Shown piece by piece: positions 1 to 6,433 of a DNA stretch of 13,615 nt; positions within the stretch are counted from its first letter, which is position 1; every line of letters begins with the position of its first letter. Where the stretch lies: assembly GCA_030740295.1 (NCBI GenBank), contig JASLXP010000303.1, forward strand, positions 1-13,615, read 5' to 3'. Origin of the DNA: Planctomycetota bacterium. Lineage in GTDB: Bacteria; Planctomycetota; PUPC01; JACPCR01. Both the position numbers and the translations under genes were made by a program. Below the pieces are notes generated by a model. That model was not told the origin of the DNA and ran no database searches. It saw nothing but the letters and a program-made list of their open reading frames with translations.

Positions 1-165
1 AATGCGTAATTCGTAATGCGTAATTCGTAATGCGTAATTCGTAATGCGTAATTCGTAATGCGTAATTCGTAATGCGTAATTCGTAATGCGTAATTCGTAA
101 TGCGTAATTCGTAATGCGTAATTCGTAATGAGTAATAAGTAATGAGTAATAAGTAATGAGTAAGT
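1..165. repeat. 14-bp tandem repeat (two related heptamers)
   Basis: Nine exact copies of AATGCGTAATTCGT fill positions 1-126 and the array continues off the left edge. Each unit is two related heptamers, AATGCGT and AATTCGT. From 127 the unit changes to AATGAGTAATAAGT for two copies (127-154), followed by a partial copy to 165. The sharp switch between homogeneous blocks suggests expansion by slippage or unequal exchange. No reading frame or promoter is evident inside. Heptameric tandem repeats of this style (STRR-type) are known from intergenic regions of some cyanobacteria and other bacteria; relatedness to those is not claimed. Confidence 0.97.
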
Positions 166-200
166 CTGGGCTGTCACTCCTCCATTGCTCGATCATTCCC

Positions 201-220
201 CTTACTCATTACTCATTACG
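201..220. repeat. Inverted copy of the tandem-repeat unit
   Basis: The 20 bases here read, on the minus strand, CGTAATGAGTAATGAGTAAG, the same heptamer family as the array at 1-165. Positions 153-164 (GTAATGAGTAAG) and 201-212 are perfect 12-bp inverted complements separated by 36 bp, so the end of the array could fold into a stem-loop upstream of the nrdR promoter region. Function unknown. Confidence 0.85.
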
Positions 221-258
221 CCCATTCAACATCCAGTGCACCGGATCGCGACCCCTCC

Positions 259-264
259 TATAAT
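259..264 (+). promoter_or_regulatory. Possible sigma70 -10 box for the nrdR operon
   Basis: A perfect TATAAT lies about 98 bp before the nrdR start. At the expected distance upstream (about 236-241, GTGCAC) there is only a poor -35 match. Transcription from here would give a leader of roughly 90 nt. I see no clear tandem NrdR boxes, so self-regulation by NrdR cannot be read from this sequence. Confidence 0.4.
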
Positions 265-361
265 GGCCGGTCTAATGGCTTTTCGATGCCGTCACTCCCC
301 GCGACAGCCTGCCCCTCTCTGGAATTATTGAATCGCCGTTTATTCTCCGGAGAAGCTCTTC

Positions 362-829
362 ATGAGGTGCCCTTACTGCAAAGTGAATCGTGACAAGGTA
401 GTGGATTCCAGGTCTTCCGCTGACGAAATGGAAATCCGCCGGCGCAGGGAATGCCTGAGCTGTGGACGCCGCTACACCACGTACGAGCGTGTCGCCGAAA
501 CCAGCCTCAGGGTCATCAAGAAGGACGGCCGGCGCGCTCCGTTCGAGCGGGGAAAAATCATGGAGGGCCTGTACAAAGCGTGCGAGAAGCGGTCCGTCTC
601 GGTGGAAGTTCTCGAAGAGATCGTCAACGATATTGAAAAGGAATGCAGCGAACGTTTCGAGAAGGAAGTGCCCACCAAGTTCATCGGTTCACTCATCATG
701 CAGCACCTGCAGAAAACCGATCCGGTGGCATACGTTCGTTTCGCATCCGTTTATCGTGAGTTCAAAGACATTACCGATTTCGCGGACGAACTGCGCAAAA
801 TCGTCCAGGACAGAGGAGGCACCGGTTGA
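362..829 (+). CDS. nrdR: Transcriptional repressor NrdR
   Basis: This is a 155-aa, full-length NrdR, the nucleotide-sensing repressor that binds NrdR boxes upstream of ribonucleotide reductase genes. The N-terminus is a rubredoxin-like zinc ribbon with cysteines 3, 6, 31 and 34 (CPYC and CLSC), followed by the family signature RRRRECLSCGRRYTTYE. Residues about 49-139 form the ATP-cone that binds ATP or dATP, including KKDGRRAPFERGKI, ACEKRSVS and VAYVRFASVYREF. The ATG at 362 is preceded by GGAGAAG at a suitable distance and puts the first Cys at position 3, as usual. Its TGA overlaps the TTG start of the next gene (TTGA, 826-829), implying translational coupling. Nothing looks damaged, and the identification is secure. 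Confidence 0.98.
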   Translation: MRCPYCKVNRDKVVDSRSSADEMEIRRRRECLSCGRRYTTYERVAETSLRVIKKDGRRAPFERGKIMEGLYKACEKRSVSVEVLEEIVNDIEKECSERFEKEVPTKFIGSLIMQHLQKTDPVAYVRFASVYREFKDITDFADELRKIVQDRGGTG

Positions 830-3180
830 CATCTTTAAGGAGTGTTCTCAAACGGGATGGAAGAGAAGTTCCTTTCGATAAAACCAAGATTGCGGATGCC
901 ATCTTCAGGGCCGCTCAAGTGGCCGGCGGCGAGAGTCGAAGCGAATCCGAAGAGCTCACCGAAGCGGTCGTTCTGTTTCTGGAACGAGATTTCAAAGAAG
1001 ACCCTCCGCCCATCGAGGCGATTCAGGACCTGGTCGAGCGCGTTCTGATCGAGACCGGCCACGCGGCCACAGCCAAGGCGTACATCCTTTATCGAGAACG
1101 CCGCACACGGATTCGGAACAGCCTCAAAGTCAGAAAACCTGCGCCCCTTGATGATGCATCGCACGTCAAGGTCTCTCCCGGCACTCGTGACGAAATCGCA
1201 ATCTGGGATCCCGAGAAGATTGTGCTTGCCCTCGAAATCGAAGCACAACTCGAACCTGAAATCGCTCGTGAAATCGCACATGCCGTCGAACAGAAAATAC
1301 TTGCAGCGGGGATGCAGCAGGTGACCACGCTCTTGATCCGGGAGATGGTCGACATCGAGCTCCTCCTCCGCGGTCTGTCGGCATCCCTCGAAAAACAGTC
1401 GTTATTCGGCATGCCGAAATTCGATCTGGATCAGCTTCTATTCCAACGGCAGAAATCGAATCATAAGGTGGTGACGAACAATCCGGAGGCGTTGAATCTG
1501 GCCATTGCTGAACGGCTCTTGCGGCAGTACGCGCTGGATGAGGTCTTCGATAAGGAGGTCGCCAGGGCGCACCTTGCGGGGGTGATACATATTCACGACC
1601 TTGGCTATCCGGCCCGAATCTACCTTGCGAACCATTCACTCGAATTCCTGAAAAAGTTTGGTCTCGCCCTCGAAACGATCGATGTCGCGTCCGCACCGGC
1701 AAAGTATCCGGACACGCTCACATCCCAGTTGTTCACTTTCCTGGGTTCGATGCAGTCGTATGCCGCGGGCCCGCAAGGTATCGACTATCTGAATATCCTC
1801 TTTGCTCCACTTTTGGATGAGCTGGATGACGAGGCCATCTATCAGGAAGCCCAGCGGCTCATCTTCGACGGGGCCCAGCACGCCTCCTCCCGCGGCGGAC
1901 AGACGCTTTGCGCAGAGCTGAACATTTACCCGGATGTTCCACAATGGCTTCAGGGCCTGCCGGCCATTGGCAAGGGAGGGAAGCCAACTGGGAAGAGCTA
2001 CGGAGACTACGCCCGGACCGCAGGAAAATTTGGCAGTGCCCTCCTGGACGTCTGGGAAAGGGGCGATGAATACGGTGGACTTTTCTGTTTTCCAAAATGC
2101 AATTTTCATTTGTCCTCTTCATGTTTTGAAGATCGCCCATCATCGGATTTGCTGGCCAAGGCAGCTCGGGTCGCGGCAACGAACGGCATCCCCGTTTTTG
2201 TCTTTGACCGCAGCGATGCCCCAAGTCTGGGCGTACCGCTCAGAACCGAGTGGAGTTCCGGCCTTCCGCTCGAAAGTCTCCGTGGAGGCGTCATTCAGAG
2301 CGTGACCATAAACTTGCCCCAGGCAGCCTACCGGGCAGGCTCGTGGGATGAGCTGTGGCGCGAAGTTGAAAAGGCGCTCGGGCTGGCTGTTAAAGCGCTC
2401 CAGCAGAAACGGCGACTTGTCGGGAGGCTTTCAGCTACCTCCAGGCTGCCGCTGTGGCAATTGGGACGAACCGTGCGGGACGGCAAACCGTATCTCGACC
2501 TTGAGAACGCCGGCTGCGCGATTGGTCTCATCGGTCTGAATGAGTGCATGGCATTCGTAACCGAAAGCCATTTGCACCAGAGCGAGATTTGCCTCGACCT
2601 GGCCGTGAAACTCTTGCAGAGGATTCGGAAACGGCTGCAAGAGTTTTCGGTGGAAACAGGGCTGAAGTTCTTCCTTGAGGAGTCCCCCGCGGAAAACGCA
2701 GCCCGTCGCCTGGCGAAGGTGGATCTGAACCAGTTCGAGATTGCTGATATCTTCGTGCGCGGCGATGCCGGGGCGGACACCGCACGTTACACCAACGGTA
2801 TCAAGGTCCGACCGGAAGCAGCGATTTCGTACAAAGAACGTCTGCAGATTGAAGGGCGCCTGCATCCCTTCATTGACCTGCATGCTCTCAGCCAGATCTA
2901 CGTCGGCGAGCCGGGGCCTTCGCCCGATGAGATCCTGAATACACTGAAATACGCATGGGAACGGACCGGGGTCTCGCAGCTCGCGTTTACACCATCCTTT
3001 ACCTTTTGCCACGATTGCCGCGCCACCCGCCGCGGCCAGCACGAGCTCTGCACCGTGTGCCAATCGGCCAACACCACCGGCCTCACACGCATTGCCGATT
3101 ACTTCTGCAGAACCACGGAATGGAATCGTTCCAAACTGGATGAATTTCGGCGGCGACATCTTCTGTCAGAGCTTAAATGA
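826..3180 (+). CDS. nrdD: NrdD-family protein lacking the radical Gly and finger-loop Cys (anaerobic ribonucleotide reductase-like)
   Basis: The 784-aa product is homologous along its length to class III (anaerobic) ribonucleoside-triphosphate reductase NrdD, which makes dNTPs with a glycyl radical installed by NrdG. Residues about 4-93 are an ATP-cone (LKRDGREVPFDKTKIADAI), and 100-190 resemble a second, degenerate cone. The core keeps NrdD-like blocks: NNPEALNLAIAERLL, HLAGVIHIHDLGYP, GSMQSYAAGPQG, ASSRGGQ, VTINLPQAAY, IGLIGLNECMAF. The C-terminal zinc site is present (Cys728, 731, 742, 745). The family ends in a motif like RxxGYxxxxxxWN; here it is RIADY, with Asp758 (GAT, 3097-3099) at the glycyl-radical position and no Gly after it. 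No Cys occurs in the region around residues 462-495, where the thiyl-radical Cys is expected. No nrdG is nearby. The TTG start follows GAGGAGG and overlaps the nrdR stop. The fold assignment is strong; catalytic function is doubtful. Confidence 0.9.
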   Translation: MTSLRSVLKRDGREVPFDKTKIADAIFRAAQVAGGESRSESEELTEAVVLFLERDFKEDPPPIEAIQDLVERVLIETGHAATAKAYILYRERRTRIRNSLKVRKPAPLDDASHVKVSPGTRDEIAIWDPEKIVLALEIEAQLEPEIAREIAHAVEQKILAAGMQQVTTLLIREMVDIELLLRGLSASLEKQSLFGMPKFDLDQLLFQRQKSNHKVVTNNPEALNLAIAERLLRQYALDEVFDKEVARAHLAGVIHIHDLGYPARIYLANHSLEFLKKFGLALETIDVASAPAKYPDTLTSQLFTFLGSMQSYAAGPQGIDYLNILFAPLLDELDDEAIYQEAQRLIFDGAQHASSRGGQTLCAELNIYPDVPQWLQGLPAIGKGGKPTGKSYGDYARTAGKFGSALLDVWERGDEYGGLFCFPKCNFHLSSSCFEDRPSSDLLAKAARVAATNGIPVFVFDRSDAPSLGVPLRTEWSSGLPLESLRGGVIQSVTINLPQAAYRAGSWDELWREVEKALGLAVKALQQKRRLVGRLSATSRLPLWQLGRTVRDGKPYLDLENAGCAIGLIGLNECMAFVTESHLHQSEICLDLAVKLLQRIRKRLQEFSVETGLKFFLEESPAENAARRLAKVDLNQFEIADIFVRGDAGADTARYTNGIKVRPEAAISYKERLQIEGRLHPFIDLHALSQIYVGEPGPSPDEILNTLKYAWERTGVSQLAFTPSFTFCHDCRATRRGQHELCTVCQSANTTGLTRIADYFCRTTEWNRSKLDEFRRRHLLSELK

Positions 3181-3184
3181 GCTC

Positions 3185-4444
3185 GTGTCTTCCAACTCAA
3201 CTCCATCCAACGCTGAGGCCGCTGACCTCCAGCGGACAGTCCTCGAAATCATCCGCGGCCAGCGCACGGGATTGGGCGCGTCGGTGGCCAAAGGCTTTCT
3301 GTGGCTTGCATCCGGCGCGTACCGGCTCGGCGCAGGATTTCGCAACACCCTGTACGACCTGAGCCTGAAACAGGCCGGCAGCGTCGATGCAAAAGTGATC
3401 AGCGTCGGCAACCTGACGGTCGGCGGCACCGGCAAGACGCCGGTGGTCGAATGGCTCGGGCGCTGGGTGCTCCAGCGCGGCTATCGCGTTGTAGTTTTGA
3501 GCCGCGGCTATGGCCAAAAGAAAGCGGATACCGGCGGGCCCGTACCGGGCGCTATGAATGACGAAGGTCTCCTCCTGCAGGCAAACCTCGACAACATCCA
3601 TCTTGTTCTCAGCCCGGATCGCCTTCGAGCCGCCGAGACCGCGCTCGAACACATCGACCCGAAACCTGAATGCTTCATCATGGATGATGGTTTCCAGCAC
3701 CGGCGACTCGCCCGGAATCTGGACATCCTTCTTATCGATGCGCTCAACCCTTTCGGCTACGATCATGTGCTGCCACGAGGACTGCTGCGCGAACCCAAGA
3801 AAAATCTCAGGCGCGCGGATGTCATTGTGATCACCCGTTCCGATCAGATTGAGAAAGGTGATCTTGGCGAACTGAAGAACCAGATTCGCCTCCTTGTGCC
3901 CGAAGCCCCGCTCCTCACGGCAGCACACAGACTTAAAGGCATCCTCCAGTGCTCTGACCTATCGCCCATCGGCAGCGGTTGGCTGAAGGGCAAGCGAATC
4001 TACGCCTTCTGCGGACTCGGCAATCCGGAGGGCTTTCGTCGCGAACTTGACAACCTTGGGGGCGAGGTCATCACATGTGAAGAGTTCCCCGATCATCACT
4101 GGTATTCTGATGAAGAGTTTCAGGGCATCGTGAATCGGGCCGAGGAGGCAAACGCGGACCTGCTCTTAACGACACAGAAAGACGCTGTGAAATTCGATCC
4201 TGAATTGGACCTGGATCTTCCTTTCCTCTGCCTCCGAATCGGCATCGAATTCCTCGAGGGCGAGGACGAACTGACCGGTCGGCTGACAGAGATCTTCCCC
4301 GAAGAACGCCCCGCGGCCGGCACAATGTCACAGGACGAATTCAACCAGGCAGTCTCATTCGGTGAGCGTCCGAAGGACTTTCATCGTCCCTGGGAGGAGA
4401 AGTGGTGGGAAAAGGAAGAGGATGGAACAGGGAGTCGAAGCTGA
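3185..4444 (+). CDS. lpxK: Tetraacyldisaccharide 4'-kinase LpxK
   Basis: LpxK is the inner-membrane-associated kinase that phosphorylates the 4' position of the lipid A disaccharide precursor with ATP. The frame carries the family Walker A segment SVGNLTVGGTGKTP (P-loop about residues 80-85 from this start), LSRGYGQ, the MDDGFQHRRLARNLDILLID block, LPRGLLREP, FCGLGNPEGF, FPDHHWYSDEE and LLTTQKDAVK. The first 60 or so residues match the amphipathic N-terminus that anchors LpxK. I chose GTG at 3185, 4 nt after the nrdD stop, because it is the start nearest the point where family homology begins; alternatives are ATG 3140 and TTG 3092, which would overlap nrdD. No start has a strong Shine-Dalgarno. 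At 419 aa it is longer than the usual 320-350, with a charged, Trp-rich tail of about 45 residues (FHRPWEEKWWEKEE). It is probably cotranscribed with nrdR and nrdD, and implies an LPS-bearing outer membrane. Confidence 0.93.
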   Translation: MSSNSTPSNAEAADLQRTVLEIIRGQRTGLGASVAKGFLWLASGAYRLGAGFRNTLYDLSLKQAGSVDAKVISVGNLTVGGTGKTPVVEWLGRWVLQRGYRVVVLSRGYGQKKADTGGPVPGAMNDEGLLLQANLDNIHLVLSPDRLRAAETALEHIDPKPECFIMDDGFQHRRLARNLDILLIDALNPFGYDHVLPRGLLREPKKNLRRADVIVITRSDQIEKGDLGELKNQIRLLVPEAPLLTAAHRLKGILQCSDLSPIGSGWLKGKRIYAFCGLGNPEGFRRELDNLGGEVITCEEFPDHHWYSDEEFQGIVNRAEEANADLLLTTQKDAVKFDPELDLDLPFLCLRIGIEFLEGEDELTGRLTEIFPEERPAAGTMSQDEFNQAVSFGERPKDFHRPWEEKWWEKEEDGTGSRS

Positions 4445-4471
4445 GTGTGAATCCTGACTGAACAGAATCGC

Positions 4472-5203
4472 TCAACTCACCTCTTCAATCTCAGCCTTCC
4501 CGATCCGGCCATCGTGGAGAGCTGTGGCAATGAGTACTGCGGTTGCACCGAGATTACGTTCTCGAATGAGATCGTCTCTGCCGCGAATGCCTCCGCCGGT
4601 GATGAGTTCTATTTCCGGACATGAGCTGATGATGTGCCGGCAAAGTTCGGAAGTGCCAGTACCTTTGCCTGTGCCGACATTCGCCAGATCGAGCACAATC
4701 ATCCGTTTCACGTCTCGCATCAACACTGCATCCGCTATCGATACCGGCGACGGATCCGGCCAGGCCGAAAGGTCGCCCAGAGGTTTGCCTGCTTTGAGGT
4801 CCAGGCTGAACACCAGTTTCTGAGAGAATTCTGATCCAGCTATTCTCCCCAGCGCTTCAGGGCCGCTGATGGATTCCAGGCCGACGATTGTGGCGTCAAC
4901 ATCGGTCGCCGCGAGTGTAAAGAACGACTCTTCATCCGTGATACCAGCATCGACCATGAGTCGGATATTGGCGTTGGTGATGCCAGCATAAGTTTCGAAC
5001 TGTGGCTCGCCGCCGGCGATGGCGTCCAGGTCTGCCAAATACATCTCTTCAAGACCGAAAGCGTCACGATAAGCCTTCGCCACGTCCAGGGGATCGGACG
5101 ACTCCGTCAGACAGGTCTTCACCGGCTGATAGTTGTCGCGCTGTCCCGCGATGGCGTGGACAGCGTGCCCACCCTTAATATCCAGGACAGGTATAACCTT
5201 CAT
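4472..5203 (-). CDS. HisA-like (HisA/HisF-related) TIM-barrel protein, probable C1-cofactor biosynthesis
   Basis: This 243-aa protein has the (beta/alpha)8 fold of HisA/HisF. Asp8 in IPVLDIKGG and Asp135 in FSLDLKAGK occupy the positions of the two catalytic acids of HisA, and the phosphate-binding loops are visible as ITGGGIRGRDDL (201-212) and GATAVLIATALH (219-230). The sequence diverges from true HisA, for example MYLADLDAIAGGEPQ and VLDLANVGTGKGTG. It resembles the hisA/hisF-related family of methanogens and of bacteria with tetrahydromethanopterin-linked C1 metabolism. No other his genes are nearby. It is divergent from an ATP-grasp gene 31 bp away, which supports a cofactor role rather than histidine synthesis. 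The ATG at 5203 has GAGGA just upstream. It converges on lpxK with 27 bp between the stops. The substrate is not known from sequence. Confidence 0.85.
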   Translation of the reverse strand: MKVIPVLDIKGGHAVHAIAGQRDNYQPVKTCLTESSDPLDVAKAYRDAFGLEEMYLADLDAIAGGEPQFETYAGITNANIRLMVDAGITDEESFFTLAATDVDATIVGLESISGPEALGRIAGSEFSQKLVFSLDLKAGKPLGDLSAWPDPSPVSIADAVLMRDVKRMIVLDLANVGTGKGTGTSELCRHIISSCPEIELITGGGIRGRDDLIRERNLGATAVLIATALHDGRIGKAEIEEVS

Positions 5204-5234
5204 CGTTCCTCATCGCTGAGTTGTCTGAGTTCAA

Positions 5235-6305
5235 ATGCCCAGAATTCTGGTATACGAGTTTATATGTGGCGGAGCGCTGGCAGACCAGCCACTGCCGGAT
5301 TCTCTTGCCGCGGAAGGCTGGGCCATGCTATCGGCTGTCGTCAAGGATTTCGGTGCAATCGATGGAACGGAAGTATGGACCACTCTCGACAGCCGCATCC
5401 ATAGATCGCTTGCCGCTGAAGTTAAGGAATTCAGGCCGCAGGAGGAGCGCGATACTCTTCTCTGCCTCGCCTCGAATTGCGATTACGTCCTGGTCATCGC
5501 TCCTGAAACAGATGGCATTCTTTATGAACGTGCCGTCTGGCTTGCAGATTCACCGGCTCGTTGGCTCGGGTGTTCTCCGTCCGCCATCGAACTCACTGCC
5601 GACAAATTCAAGCTAGGAAATCATCTGAAAGACAATGGGATTCCTGCCCTAGCGGTGCAACCACTTCTGTTGGACGCTCTCGAAGGGCTGGAGTTCCCAG
5701 TTGTGATTAAACCCAGGGATGGGGCGGGGTCTGAGAGTACTTTTCTGGTGCCTTCACCTGATGAACTTCTGAATGCTCTCAGTCTTCTGAATCCGCAAGA
5801 TGGAGAACTTGTCCATCAGTCGCTTCATCCCGGAGAGCCGGTCAGTGTGGCATTTCTGTGCGGCCCGGCAGGAGCCAGCGCTCTGCCTCCTTGCAACCAG
5901 CACCTTTCAGATGACGGCCGATTCAGATACCTGGGAGGTCGTGTCCCGTTGGAAGAGGACCTTGCAGTCCGTGCGACATCATTGGCGGCCCAGGCACTTC
6001 GTTGCCTGGATGGTCTGTCTGGGCATGTCGGAGTCGATCTGTTGCTTGGGAGCGAACCACAGGAGGACAGAGTGGTCGAGGTGAATCCCCGTATGACCAC
6101 ATCTTACGTTGGGCTCAGACAGGCGGTGGATGTCAATCTCGCAGAGCAACTGCTCGCGATTGTCGAAGGCGCGGGCCCAAGTGCGCTCAGGGCCAGGAAG
6201 CACATAGCGTTTCAGGCCGAGGGCTCCTGGTCTGAGCTTTCTCCAGAGGCTGAACATCTGCGCACAGCCAAAGAAAGGACCGCGGATAAAGAGGGCCGCG
6301 GATAA
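5235..6305 (+). CDS. ATP-grasp ligase, MfnD/OrfY-like (tyramine-glutamate ligase family)
   Basis: The 356-aa product begins with a Rossmann-like segment (RILVYEFICGGAL), followed by an ATP-grasp domain. Lys124 (TADKFKLGNHL) and Lys159 (FPVVIKP) with the flexible loop DGAGSE (162-167) would bind ATP; Asp268 (GHVGVDLLLG), Glu282 and Asn284 (VVEVNPRMTTSYVG) would bind magnesium. The pattern fits the MfnD/OrfY group, which joins glutamate to tyramine in methanofuran-type cofactors or acts in related steps of C1-carrier synthesis in methylotrophs and planctomycetes. The divergent HisA-like neighbour supports that. Another carboxylate-amine ligase activity is possible. The Shine-Dalgarno is weak (GAG, 6 nt before ATG). 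The last residues (RTADKEGRG) are translated from an intergenic-type 16-bp repeat, so the original C-terminus was probably altered by repeat invasion. Confidence 0.85.
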   Translation: MPRILVYEFICGGALADQPLPDSLAAEGWAMLSAVVKDFGAIDGTEVWTTLDSRIHRSLAAEVKEFRPQEERDTLLCLASNCDYVLVIAPETDGILYERAVWLADSPARWLGCSPSAIELTADKFKLGNHLKDNGIPALAVQPLLLDALEGLEFPVVIKPRDGAGSESTFLVPSPDELLNALSLLNPQDGELVHQSLHPGEPVSVAFLCGPAGASALPPCNQHLSDDGRFRYLGGRVPLEEDLAVRATSLAAQALRCLDGLSGHVGVDLLLGSEPQEDRVVEVNPRMTTSYVGLRQAVDVNLAEQLLAIVEGAGPSALRARKHIAFQAEGSWSELSPEAEHLRTAKERTADKEGRG

Positions 6306-6306
6306 A
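6275..6306. repeat. Two inverted copies of the 16-bp CCGCGG repeat at the gene end
   Basis: Two head-to-tail copies of a GAGGRCCGCGGATAAA-like unit (6275-6290 and 6291-6306) are the reverse complement of the array at 6329-6431. They supply the last codons and the TAA stop of the ATP-grasp gene. The arm 6289-6303 is a perfect 15-bp complement of 6332-6346. Confidence 0.9.
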
Positions 6307-6308
6307 AC

Positions 6309-6330
6309 AAGAACCCCCTTGGGTTTTCTT
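6309..6330 (+). terminator. Terminator-like hairpin between convergent genes
   Basis: AACCC (6312-6316) pairs with GGGTT (6321-6325) around a CCTT loop; a G-T wobble and one A-T pair extend the stem, and a T-rich run follows (TTTTCTT). It is nested inside the 15-bp inverted arms 6289-6303/6332-6346, so the whole 6289-6346 segment can form one long hairpin readable from both strands. It lies between the ATP-grasp gene and the convergent esterase gene, where a bidirectional terminator is expected. Confidence 0.6.
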
Positions 6331-6431
6331 CATCCGCGGCCCTCTTCACCAGCGGTCCTCTTCCACCGCGGTTCTCTTCATCCGCGGTTCTCTTCATCCG
6401 CGGTCCTCTTCATCCTCCTCTTCATCCGCGG
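6329..6431. repeat. Array of 16-bp CCGCGG repeats
   Basis: Five 16-bp units TTCATCCGCGGYYCTC (starts 6329, 6345, 6361, 6377, 6393) with a few substitutions are followed by a 12-bp unit with a 4-bp deletion (6409) and a partial unit (6421-6431) ending 2 bp before the esterase stop codon. The units are contiguous without unique spacers, so this is not a CRISPR array. Confidence 0.95.
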
Positions 6432-6433
6432 AA

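Noticed and set aside
2431..3159. 242-aa minus-strand open frame opposite nrdD
   Set aside because: No recognisable domain or ribosome-binding site; it lies wholly antisense to a clear NrdD-family frame and is explained by its codon usage.
3197..3928. 243-aa minus-strand open frame opposite lpxK
   Set aside because: Shadow of the LpxK coding frame; no motifs of its own.
4472..5203. True histidine-pathway HisA
   Set aside because: Sequence around the active site departs from HisA, no his genes flank it, and the neighbour is a C1-cofactor-type ATP-grasp ligase.
6329..6431. CRISPR-like array
   Set aside because: The 16-bp units are directly contiguous with no unique spacers and no cas genes are near.
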